Of a stretch of DNA of 21,729 nucleotides, positions 8,353 through 14,847 are shown piece after piece; within the stretch, counting starts at the first letter, position 1; each line of letters begins with the position of its first letter. This DNA is from DASUZB01 sp036377075 (GTDB lineage: Bacteria > Actinomycetota > CALGFH01): contig DASUZB010000013.1 of NCBI GenBank assembly GCA_036377075.1, forward strand, positions 1 to 21,729. Direction: 5' to 3'. The translations under genes and the position numbers were made by a program. The notes beneath the pieces were generated by a model. It was not told where the DNA came from. It ran no database searches and saw only the letters and a program-made list of their open reading frames with translations.

Positions 8353-9213
8353 ATGGTGAACGACGTGGTGCCGCGCGTCAGGTTCGGCGACTACCTCCCC
8401 GAGGTGTTCCGAACCGGCGGCGGGGCGCGCGCCGGGCAGGCCGCCGGCGGAGCCGCCGACTTCCTCGACCGGTTCCTGGCCGCGTTCGAGATCCTGTTCG
8501 AGGAGCTCCAGCGGGAGGTCGAGGGGCTGCCGGACGGCACCGGCGGCCTCCCCGACCTGGTCGACCCGGACCTGACCCCGCCCGCGCAGTTCCCCCACCG
8601 CCAAGGGGACGCCTTCGACTTCCTGCGCTACCTCGCCGGCTGGGTGGGGCTGGTCCTGCGGCCCGAGAAGCCGGTCGACTGGAACCGCCGCTACTTCCGC
8701 CGGGCGCTGGGGTTGTCGGATCGGCGCGGAACCCTGGGCGGCCTCGACGCCTTGCTGCGGGTGTGGCTCGACGGTGACCTGCTGGAGACCGAGCCGCCCC
8801 TGCTCCTGCTGACCGACCTCACCCGGACCCGCAACGACGTGGACGCGGTCTTCCAGCTCGACCCCGCCGAACCTCCGGTCCTCGGCGTCGACACCGTCCT
8901 GGGCGAGGGGCCGCCGTTCTTCTTCGTGGTCGACCTGCCCGCCGATCCGACAGTCCGCGAGCTGCGCAACCCGATCGGGCTGGATGTGCTGCAGCGAGCC
9001 ACGCGGACACTGCTGGACGCCGAGAAGCCCGCCAGTAGCTACTACCAGCTCCGCGTGCGCGCCACCACCATGCAGCTCAAGCCGGCCGATCCCGCCGAGG
9101 AGCGGGCCGGCGAGATCTACGCCCAGCTCGAGGACCTGACCGGTGACCCGCCGCTGCTCGGCACGGCGCTGCTGTGGGAGGAACCGGCGGTCTTCGACGG
9201 CGACCAGCCCTGA
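8353..9213 (+). CDS. Phage tail protein I-like CIS component (TIGR02242 type)
   Basis: A 286-residue protein starting at ATG 8353, with AGGAG about eight bases upstream overlapping the previous stop. Near the N-terminus is RFGDYLPEVFRT followed by a helix ADFLDRFLAAFEILFEELQR. The middle has FDFLRYLAGWVGLVLRPE and NRRYFRRALGLSDRRGTLGG. These are marks of the tail-protein-I-like family found next to baseplate J genes in phages and CIS loci. The later part is beta-rich, including PPFFFVVDLPADPTVRELRN. Such proteins connect the wedge tips to the fibres, which fits the fibre gene that follows 23 bases downstream. The exact structural role in this CIS is inferred from gene order. Confidence 0.85.
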   Translation: MVNDVVPRVRFGDYLPEVFRTGGGARAGQAAGGAADFLDRFLAAFEILFEELQREVEGLPDGTGGLPDLVDPDLTPPAQFPHRQGDAFDFLRYLAGWVGLVLRPEKPVDWNRRYFRRALGLSDRRGTLGGLDALLRVWLDGDLLETEPPLLLLTDLTRTRNDVDAVFQLDPAEPPVLGVDTVLGEGPPFFFVVDLPADPTVRELRNPIGLDVLQRATRTLLDAEKPASSYYQLRVRATTMQLKPADPAEERAGEIYAQLEDLTGDPPLLGTALLWEEPAVFDGDQP

Positions 9214-9236
9214 GCCGACGACAGGGAAGGAGCGAG

Positions 9237-10664
9237 ATGGTCACCCGCAACCAGCACCTCGACCAGCGCATGAACTGGTTCGACCGCCAGTTCCTGCGCG
9301 CCCAGGACTTCGCCGACGAGTCCGACTACCAGGTCGACCGCCTGCGCCGGCACCTGCGTCTGCTGCACACGCCCGGCGTCGGCGAGGGCCTGCTGGTCCG
9401 GGGTGCCGTCGATGCGACCGAGGCCACGGTGGACGCCGGCACGGCGCTGGACGACCAGGGCCGGCCGATCGTGCTGTTGACCTCCACCGAAGCCATTGAC
9501 CTGCCCGCCGCCACGGGCAGCGCCGAGCTGTACGTCGGCTACGGGGAGGCCGAGGCCGAGCAGAGCAAGGACCCGGGCATCGTCGGCAACACGCGCATCC
9601 GCGAGAGCCCCCGGTTCAGCTTCCGGGTCGGCACCGGCCCGGTGCCCGCGAGTGGCGTGCTGCTCGCCAAGCTCACCCTGGCCGACGGCAAGCTCACCGC
9701 CGAACCCGACAACGAGGTCAGGACCAGGGCCGGCGCGGCCATCGGCGACGTCAGCGTCTTCAGCCTCACCCTGCGGCGCGTCGGCCAGCCGGCCAGCGCG
9801 TGGCCCAGGTTCACCGCCTCCGACGCGAACCAGGTGAGCCTCGCCGGCGACCTGCGCCTCGAGAGCCAGCGGGCGCTGCTGTTCCAGGACGACGGTCGCA
9901 TCCGCTCCACCGGCGACCTGCGGCTGCTCACCGGCGCCACGCCCGGGCAGGCGCGGCTCGTCGTCGGGGCGGACGGCGCGGTCCGCGTGGTCGGGACGTC
10001 CGACGTGAGCCTGCTGCGCGTGGACGCCAACGCCGTCGCGGTCGGCGAGCCGCAGTCGGCCAGGCCGCTCGCCGTGCACGGCAGCGCCACGATCGACGGC
10101 GACCTGACCGTGGGCGCGACCAAGACCATCTCCGCACCGGGGCGGCTTCACGTCTTCGGCGACGAGCTGCTGTACCTGCTCAACAAGAGCGGGGTGATAA
10201 TCGGCAGGGAGTGGGGCGGCACCGGTGCGCTGCAGGTGCAGGGCCCGCTCACCCTGATCTCGGGGTTGCAGTTCGGCGGCGCGCCGCCGCTCAGCGGGAT
10301 CTCCCGGGACGTGAACCTGGCGGCGGCGAGCGACGCGACCGTGCCGAGTGAGCGTGCGGTCAAGAGCTACGTGGACCGCCACCTCGCCATCCAGGCCGGC
10401 GAGGCCAGCGTCGACGGCCTCGATCCCGGCGGCTCCGACCTGTTCAAGGCCCAACCCGTCACCTTCTCCTCTGCCTTCGCCGCCCCCCCGACGGTATTCG
10501 TGGCCGTGCGCGTCCTCGACGCCGACCACAACCGCAACCTGCGCTTCGACGTCTTCGCGAACAACGTCTCCCAGACCGGATTCAACCTGATGTTCAAGTC
10601 CTGGGCGGACACGAGGATCTACGGGCTGATCGCCGATTGGCTCGCGTTCGGCCCGCTGCCATAG
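9237..10664 (+). CDS. CIS tail fibre with C-terminal H-type lectin domain
   Basis: A 475-residue protein starting at ATG 9237 behind GGAAGGAGCGAG; the frame is open further upstream but without a ribosome-binding site. Residues 1-55 have a recurrent CIS fibre N-terminus (NWFDRQFLRAQDFADESDYQ, then LRRHLRLLHTPGVGEGLLV) that probably docks on the baseplate. Residues ~55-190 are beta-rich. Residues ~200-345 are repetitive shaft-like strands (HGSATIDGDLTVGATKTI). Residues ~358-383 carry the fibre motif VNLAAASDATVPSERAVKSY. Residues ~404-475 resemble an H-type lectin: VTFSSAFAAPPTVFVAVRV, NVSQTGFNLMFKSWADTRIY and a final ADWLAFG. H-type lectins are trimeric GalNAc/Gal-type sugar binders in snails and slime moulds, so this tip is a plausible glycan receptor-binding domain. 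The lectin call is from motif memory, not a search. Confidence 0.85.
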   Translation: MVTRNQHLDQRMNWFDRQFLRAQDFADESDYQVDRLRRHLRLLHTPGVGEGLLVRGAVDATEATVDAGTALDDQGRPIVLLTSTEAIDLPAATGSAELYVGYGEAEAEQSKDPGIVGNTRIRESPRFSFRVGTGPVPASGVLLAKLTLADGKLTAEPDNEVRTRAGAAIGDVSVFSLTLRRVGQPASAWPRFTASDANQVSLAGDLRLESQRALLFQDDGRIRSTGDLRLLTGATPGQARLVVGADGAVRVVGTSDVSLLRVDANAVAVGEPQSARPLAVHGSATIDGDLTVGATKTISAPGRLHVFGDELLYLLNKSGVIIGREWGGTGALQVQGPLTLISGLQFGGAPPLSGISRDVNLAAASDATVPSERAVKSYVDRHLAIQAGEASVDGLDPGGSDLFKAQPVTFSSAFAAPPTVFVAVRVLDADHNRNLRFDVFANNVSQTGFNLMFKSWADTRIYGLIADWLAFGPLP

Positions 10665-10681
10665 GAACGGAGGAAGCCGAC

Positions 10682-10900
10682 ATGCGACAGCAGCTCCAGT
10701 TACGGCTCGCCGCGCTGCGAGAGGAGTTCGAGGCGGGCCAGGCCCGCCTGCGCGACCTGGAGGTCGAGCAGGCCTTCCTGCGGGAGCGGCTGCTGATGCT
10801 GAAGGGCGCGATCCAGGCGCTGGAGCAGCTCGGGGAGGAGTTGCGTGCAGCGCCAGACGGCCAGCCCGAGCCGGCGCCCAGCGGCGACCGGGCCGGCTGA
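10682..10900 (+). CDS. Small coiled-coil protein closing the CIS operon
   Basis: A 72-residue protein at ATG 10682, with GGAGGAAG about six bases upstream and 17 bases after the fibre stop. Residues 1-55 are one continuous charged heptad-like helix (for example LAALREEFEAGQARLRDLEV) with Leu/Ile at spaced positions. The last ~17 residues are Pro/Gly-rich and probably disordered. There is no signal peptide or membrane segment. I do not recognise a named family. Position and strand place it in the CIS transcript. It could be a fibre trimerisation or attachment factor, or a fibre chaperone, but nothing in the sequence decides this. Confidence 0.78.
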   Translation: MRQQLQLRLAALREEFEAGQARLRDLEVEQAFLRERLLMLKGAIQALEQLGEELRAAPDGQPEPAPSGDRAG

Positions 10901-10967
10901 CGCGACCGCCGCCCGGCCATCAGGGTCCCTGACGTGTGGATGCCAGATATTCGGTCACCTCATGCGA

Positions 10968-10975
10968 CCTGCGCG
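10968..10975. repeat. Left target-site duplication of the first IS6 element
   Basis: CCTGCGCG directly abuts the left inverted repeat. It matches CCTGTGCG at 11800-11807 in seven of eight positions, as expected for the 8-bp duplication made by IS6-family transposition, with one later substitution. Confidence 0.6.
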
Positions 10976-11799
10976 GGCGCTGTTGCATCTGTCGGTCGGC
11001 AGCATGCTGAAGTCGCGGCAGCGGCCTGCCGTCAGATCGCCAAGGCAAGTTCGCCGAATGCGGCCGCGACTCTACGGGGCATCGGCATCCCGACCGCGAG
11101 CTCGTAGTGCCCTCGGCGAACGTTCTGGATGAAGGCCTGCCCGGCGATCACGACACTGGCGCTGTGATCCTGCTCGAGGCCACGCATCGGTCGCAGCCTC
11201 GCCTTCAGCCTGCCGTGGTCGGCCTCGATGCGGTTGTTGGCGTACCGCTCGGTGCAATGCCTGGCCACTGGGAGCAGGTCCTCCAGCACCATCGGATAGG
11301 CCGCTGCCCCGTCGGTGACCACCTCGATCGGCACCCGCTTGGTCGTGGCGATGGCCCGCTGGAAGAACCGCCGGGCCGCCGTCGCATCCCGCCGTGGGGA
11401 CACAAACGCGTCGATGATCTGACCGAACTGGTCGACCGCCCTGTAGACGTAGCGCCAACGTCCGGCGACCTTCACGTAGGTCTCGTCGACCCACCAGCGG
11501 TCCCCCACGGCGTGCCGGCAGGGACGGGCAGCCTCGGCCAGCAACGGCGTGAACCGCTGCACCCAGCGGTAGACCGCGGTGTGATCCGCCTCGACCCCGC
11601 GCTCGGCGAGCAACTCCTCGACGTCGCGGTAGGACAGCGCGAAGCGTAGATGCCACCGCACCGCCAGCACGATGACCTCCGGCGGGAAGCAGAAGCCGGC
11701 GAAGGCGGACCCGGTGAGGGGCGCGGAGCAAGGGCGGCGAGGTCGCATCGCGACAGTCTGCCTGCTCAAGCCCCATCACAGCAGCTGCAACAGTGCCCC
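10976..11799 (-). mobile_element. IS6-family insertion sequence, apparently complete (copy A)
   Basis: An 824-bp element with 12-bp terminal inverted repeats differing at one position: GGCGCTGTTGCA at 10976-10987 and TGCAACAGTGCC at 11788-11799. It carries a single transposase gene on the minus strand filling most of its length, which is typical IS6 organisation and size. Near-perfect 8-bp direct repeats flank it (10968-10975 and 11800-11807). It lies 75 bases downstream of the last CIS gene. A related diverged copy in the same orientation is at 18466-19285. Confidence 0.88.
11032..11769 (-). CDS. IS6-family DDE transposase, intact
   Basis: A 245-residue transposase. The N-terminal helix-turn-helix region includes FAGFCFPPEVIVLAVRWHL and LSYRDVEELLAERGVE, with TAVYRWVQRF as recognition helix. 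The DDE catalytic residues are visible: D95 in WWVDETYVKV, D153 in VVTDGAAAYP and E182 in NNRIEADHGRLKAR. IS6 enzymes insert by replicative transposition and form cointegrates. The reading frame has no break, so this copy may still be active. A start nearer the FAGF motif is possible; I keep the first ATG, which lies just inside the right terminal repeat. Confidence 0.9.
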   Translation of the reverse strand: MSRQTVAMRPRRPCSAPLTGSAFAGFCFPPEVIVLAVRWHLRFALSYRDVEELLAERGVEADHTAVYRWVQRFTPLLAEAARPCRHAVGDRWWVDETYVKVAGRWRYVYRAVDQFGQIIDAFVSPRRDATAARRFFQRAIATTKRVPIEVVTDGAAAYPMVLEDLLPVARHCTERYANNRIEADHGRLKARLRPMRGLEQDHSASVVIAGQAFIQNVRRGHYELAVGMPMPRRVAAAFGELALAI

Positions 11800-11807
11800 T
11801 GTGCGGA
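11800..11807. repeat. Right target-site duplication of the first IS6 element
   Basis: CCTGTGCG follows the right inverted repeat directly and matches the left flank CCTGCGCG at seven of eight bases. Confidence 0.6.
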
Positions 11808-11956
11808 CGCCAGTACCCCCATGGCGGCAGGCCGGCGGTCTCGACTGCGCCCACCGGCGTAGCCGCGAAGCCTCCGCCGAGCCGACGACGCGGACGCGCC
11901 GGTGGCGGACCATGGCAAGGACGCACGAGCGTCACCGAAGTGGGAGGGAACATCCC

Positions 11957-12391
11957 ATGGCAATCGACGCAGCCTCCGCCGACCGGCGGGCAAGCCCAGG
12001 CCCCACTCCCCCGACACCCGGACGACGCCGCAGGCCGCGCTGGTGGGCGATCCTGCTGGTCGCCGTCGTGGCCATCGCCGCCAGCGCGGTGGTGGTCATC
12101 CGGCTGCTGCCCGACCCCGCCGACGGCCCCGCCGTCGCCGGCGTCACCTCGGTCGAGATGCGCGGCAACCGCTTCCACCCGGCCGTCATCCAGGTCAAGC
12201 CGGGCCAGACCGTCACCTGGTCGTTCACCGACAACGGCACCACCCACAACGTCAAGGGCACCGGCTGGGGCTCGCCCAACCAGGCGTCGGGCACGTTCCG
12301 CCACGCCTTCGCCGCGCCGGGCAGCTACCGCTACTCCTGCACCCTGCACGTCGGCATGACCGGCCGCGTCGACGTCGTCGCCACGCCATGA
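11957..12391 (+). CDS. Membrane-anchored cupredoxin (plastocyanin/halocyanin-like)
   Basis: A 144-residue protein. Residues 1-28 are a basic, Pro-rich cytoplasmic stretch, and residues ~29-51 are one hydrophobic membrane segment (WAILLVAVVAIAASAVVVI). Residues ~60-143 form a cupredoxin fold. The type-1 copper ligands are all present: His97 in TTHNVKG, then Cys128, His131 and Met134 in YSCTLHVGMTG. It is therefore expected to bind copper and carry electrons outside the membrane; its partner cannot be read from the sequence. The chosen start, ATG 11957, follows GGGAGGGA by eight bases. An in-frame ATG at 11912 has a weaker context. The gene stands alone, 150 bases from the IS6 element. There is no lipobox, so anchoring should be through the uncleaved helix. 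Confidence 0.88.
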   Translation: MAIDAASADRRASPGPTPPTPGRRRRPRWWAILLVAVVAIAASAVVVIRLLPDPADGPAVAGVTSVEMRGNRFHPAVIQVKPGQTVTWSFTDNGTTHNVKGTGWGSPNQASGTFRHAFAAPGSYRYSCTLHVGMTGRVDVVATP

Positions 12392-12524
12392 GGTCGTCGG
12401 CCTGAGCAGGCGCGGCGACCCCACCAGGCGGCGCCCCAGCTTGGCTGGCGCGCCGCCCACTGGTCGTGGCACAAGCGCGGCCCTCGACGTCGAGGCCGGG
12501 AGAGGCGGCGCCGCTGGCACCAGC

Positions 12525-12714
12525 CAGCCTGGCGCCGGTACTCGTGGAGCAGGCCACCGAGCAGGTCTCGTCGATGCACGACGCCTTGGCGATCCTTACC
12601 GTCGAAGGTCAATCCGGTGGCAGGGTCGGGCGCCTGAAGCTGGAGCGCCCGGTGTGCCCGGTGCCGGTTGCAGTGCTCGACGTGGACTCGCAGGAGCTCC
12701 TCCAATGGCCTACC
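12525..12714 (-). pseudogene. C-terminal fragment of an IS3/IS481-like integrase-core transposase
   Basis: About 60 codons on the minus strand read as the end of a rve-type transposase: LEELLRVHVEHCNRHRAHRA followed by HRRDLLGGLLHEYR. The catalytic domain is missing and no start exists. The same ending occurs in the larger relic at 15668-16616 (LRVYVEHYNQHRPHRSL, then RRRDLLGGLIHEHEP), so both come from one transposase family. The rest of the gene-free stretch 12392-12749 holds only this relic and a hairpin near the adenylate kinase stop. Confidence 0.7.
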
Positions 12715-12733
12715 GCGGCAGGCCCAGCCGCGG
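12713..12733 (-). terminator. Candidate terminator hairpin downstream of the adenylate kinase gene
   Basis: A perfect 7-bp stem CCGCGGC/GCCGCGG with a 7-base loop begins 17 bases after the adenylate kinase stop. There is no T-tract, which is common for hairpin terminators in GC-rich actinobacteria. The hairpin could also be chance at this GC content. Confidence 0.4.
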
Positions 12734-12749
12734 GCGTTCCGTACCGCCG

Positions 12750-13400
12750 TCAGGCCGAGGCCGCCGCCTTCGCGTCCAGGTGCCGACGGACCTCCGCGTG
12801 GACCTCCAGCGGCGGGCCGGTCGCGTCGATGGCGACCACGAATTCCTTGGCCCGGAACAGGTCGAGGACCGGCTCGGTCTTGGCGTGGTAGTCGCGCAGG
12901 CGCGCGCGGACGGCCTCCGGCGTGTCGTCAGGCCGCGGGACCAGCCGGCCGCCGCACATGTCGCAGACGCCGGCCTCGGCCGGACGGTGGGAGATGAGGT
13001 TGTAGTCCAGCCCGCAGCCGGAGCACAGCCGGCGGCCGAGGATGCGCTCCTCGACCAACCGGTCGGGAACCTCCAACAGGATCACCGCGTCGATGTCGTA
13101 GCTCTCCAGGAAGAACCGGGCTTGCGGTTGGTTGCGCGGGAACCCGTCGATGATGAAGCCGAAGTTCCAGTCGTGCTCGTCCAGGCGGCGGTGCACCACG
13201 GCGGCGACCAGGTCGTCGGAGACCAGCTCCCCGGCGGCCACGATGCGCCGGACCTGCGCGCCCAGCTTGGTGTGGTGCTGGACGTTCCAGCGGAAGATGT
13301 CGCCGACGCTGATGTGCTCGAGGTCGAGCGCCTCGGCGAGCAGCTTGGCCTGGGTGCCCTTACCGCTGCCCTGCACGCCCATGATGATGTACTTCCGCAT
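12750..13400 (-). CDS. adk: Adenylate kinase with Cys4 zinc LID
   Basis: A 216-residue nucleoside monophosphate kinase, predicted to catalyse ATP + AMP to 2 ADP in the cytosol. The P-loop is GVQGSGKGT (residues 8-16). The NMP-binding region contains HISVGDIFR and AGELVSDDL. The substrate-binding segment is IIDGFPRN (83-90). The LID holds a CxxC-x16-CxxC cluster (Cys126, Cys129, Cys146, Cys149) that should bind zinc. I chose the ATG at 13398-13400 because GAGGTG lies just upstream and MRKYIIMG aligns with family N-termini; the frame extends 13 codons further. It is a single gene away from the secY/map ribosomal context where the housekeeping adk usually sits, so it may be a second copy. Confidence 0.92.
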   Translation of the reverse strand: MRKYIIMGVQGSGKGTQAKLLAEALDLEHISVGDIFRWNVQHHTKLGAQVRRIVAAGELVSDDLVAAVVHRRLDEHDWNFGFIIDGFPRNQPQARFFLESYDIDAVILLEVPDRLVEERILGRRLCSGCGLDYNLISHRPAEAGVCDMCGGRLVPRPDDTPEAVRARLRDYHAKTEPVLDLFRAKEFVVAIDATGPPLEVHAEVRRHLDAKAAASA

Positions 13401-13666
13401 CCCAGCACCTCGCTCCATGCCTGAAGCACCATCCGGCATTCACCGCGCGGTCTCCACAACGGCATACCTCTTGCCCACAGTGGCCGTCCAGCCCGACGAC
13501 GCTCAGGACGAGCTACACGAGCGCATTCACGCAATCACGGAGCCGAACTCCTATCCGCAGCACCAGCCCACCTGCGGGTCCCTGGCGAAGCGCCCGCGCC
13601 GCCGGACCGTGCACGCTTCATCGGTGGTCCGAGACCAGGCAGACGTCGCCGTTCGGCGCTCACCCC
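13401..13666. other. Gene-free stretch upstream of the adenylate kinase gene
   Basis: Part of a ~500-base region (13401-13897) without a convincing gene. The first 266 bases should contain the adenylate kinase promoter, but I see no clear -35/-10 pair. Open frames here have no ribosome-binding site or recognisable motif. The rest of the region is IS6-type debris listed separately. Confidence 0.5.
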
Positions 13667-13838
13667 GGCACTGTTGCATTGAGCCATCGACCGATCTGAT
13701 GTTCTCCACTTGGGCGCCCAAAGGCCGCGCTTACACTCCTGTTCGTCTCGTCGGAGCCGTTCTCAAAGCCTCGAAATAGGGACGGACCTCCACTCCGCAG
13801 AGCTTGGACGACGCCGTGGGCCTCAATGCAACAGTGCC
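13667..13838. mobile_element. 172-bp non-autonomous element with IS6-type ends (MITE-like)
   Basis: It begins with GGCACTGTTGCATTGAG (13667-13683) and ends with the exact reverse complement (13822-13838), a perfect 17-bp terminal inverted repeat. The outer 12 bases equal the IS6-family terminus in this window (right end of copy A). The interior has no transposase and no convincing frame and looks less GC-rich than its surroundings. This is the structure of a non-autonomous derivative that an IS6 transposase could move. No 8-bp target duplication is present: the flanks are CTCACCCC and CGCCGGAC. Confidence 0.65.
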
Positions 13839-13895
13839 CGCCGGACCACCGTCACGGCTTCAGCACGCCGCGGACTGACCAGATGCAACAGCGCC
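13839..13895 (+). mobile_element. Solo inverted end of an IS6-family element
   Basis: The 57 bases are close to the reverse complement of the left end of the IS6 element at 18466-18515: CCACCGTCACGGCTTCAGC, then CAGATGCAACAGCGCC, with only a handful of differences. The terminal repeat TGCAACAGCGCC (13884-13895) is the exact reverse complement of the left end of copy A. The rest of that element is absent, replaced on the left by the 172-bp element. It ends two bases from the stop codon of the neighbouring minus-strand gene. Confidence 0.7.
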
Positions 13896-13897
13896 GG

Positions 13898-14503
13898 TTA
13901 GGACGGCCCGTTCGGCTCGGTCAGGTCGATGCGGACGGTCCGGTCGGGATGCACCCACACCACCGCCGCCCGGCCGGCCGCAGCCCGCGCCTGGTCCACC
14001 CGGCTTCCCCGCCGCAACCGCTCCAGCGTCGTGGGGTGCTCGTGCCCGTAGGCAACGACGACCACGTCGACGGGGAACCGGCGCACCAGCTCCTCCAGGC
14101 CAGGCAGCCCCGGCCGGCGTGCCAGCCAGCCAGCCGCTTCGACCCCCGCCTGGGCGAGCTCGTCGAGCTGCTCGACCAGGTAGGCCCGACCCAGCGCGTT
14201 CAGCTCCCGCCGGTCCAACAGCTGCTCGCCGTGGCTGTACACCGGCCCGGCATCACCGGTCATGGGCCCGGACCCGTACGGGTCCACGAAGCGCGACTCG
14301 GTCGAGCGGTCGGCGAGCACCACCCGCGCCCCGGCCTGGCTGGCCAGGATGGCAGCGGCTTGCCTGACGGTGGCGTAGGTGGGATCTCGGCCGTCATCGG
14401 TTGGCGCGGCGACCATCCGTGCCCCTCGGGCGACCTCGACGACGGCAGGGTCGATGCGGAACCCCTCCCGCTCGACCCACTGCGGGGAACCTCCGGAGGT
14501 CAC
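13898..14503 (-). CDS. Hypothetical protein, possibly Usp/HUP-like
   Basis: A 201-residue protein. I chose GTG 14501-14503 because GGGAG lies about eight bases upstream; the frame is open another 375 bases but looks non-coding there. Alternating helix and strand features include ATVRQAAAILASQAGARVVL (residues ~44-63), SHGEQLLDRRELNALGRAYL, GVEAAGWLARRPGLPGLEEL and VDVVVVAYGHEHP (145-157). This Rossmann-like pattern, with an AA-x-LA-x3-GARVVLAD strand, resembles universal stress proteins, but I see no clear G-x2-G-x9-G ATP motif. Treat it as a hypothetical protein with a Usp/HUP-like fold. Its stop is two bases from an IS6 end, so the original C-terminus may have been altered. Confidence 0.65.
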   Translation of the reverse strand: MTSGGSPQWVEREGFRIDPAVVEVARGARMVAAPTDDGRDPTYATVRQAAAILASQAGARVVLADRSTESRFVDPYGSGPMTGDAGPVYSHGEQLLDRRELNALGRAYLVEQLDELAQAGVEAAGWLARRPGLPGLEELVRRFPVDVVVVAYGHEHPTTLERLRRGSRVDQARAAAGRAAVVWVHPDRTVRIDLTEPNGPS

Positions 14504-14847
14504 AGGCAACTCCCATCGGTCGTGAGGCTGTCCGCCGGCCGGTCTTGTCCCGACCGGCTCACGGCTGAGTGTCGCATACCGACCTGGAGCCCTCCACAGG
14601 TGGGGTTCACCTCGGGGGTGCCGTGCCGGCGGCGGGCCCGATGGCTGCGACGGTGCACTGCAGGGAGGCGCGCAGCATCGCCCGGGTTGCCGGGCTGGCT
14701 GGAGCTTCCCATGGTGACCGAGCCAGCGAGTGGGCGGTTGGCGGTGTTGGTGTAGGACGTCGATCGCCGCTGGTTCCGGGTTGACGGCGCGGGCGCCCCG
14801 GTGACCCTGAGGGGTCCCCGCTCGGTGAATTTGCCGTCCGTGATGGT
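14504..14847. other. Intergenic stretch, no gene seen
   Basis: These 344 bases separate the Usp-like gene from the ISAzo13-type relic. The right part should contain the terminal repeat of that element, but I cannot define it because the partner end is lost. The left part should hold the promoter of the Usp-like gene; no consensus is obvious. Frames crossing it have no family resemblance. Confidence 0.4.

Noticed and set aside
10920..10932. TCAGGG-T-CCCTGA palindrome after the CIS operon as a terminator
   Set aside because: A one-base loop cannot form a normal hairpin and there is no T-tract; chance palindromes are common at this GC content.
12441..13424. 327-codon plus-strand frame across the adenylate kinase gene
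   Set aside because: It is antisense to an obvious enzyme and has no recognisable domain.
13440..13779. Plus-strand open frame through 13440-13779 as a small gene
   Set aside because: It has no ribosome-binding site or motifs and runs through the 172-bp element.
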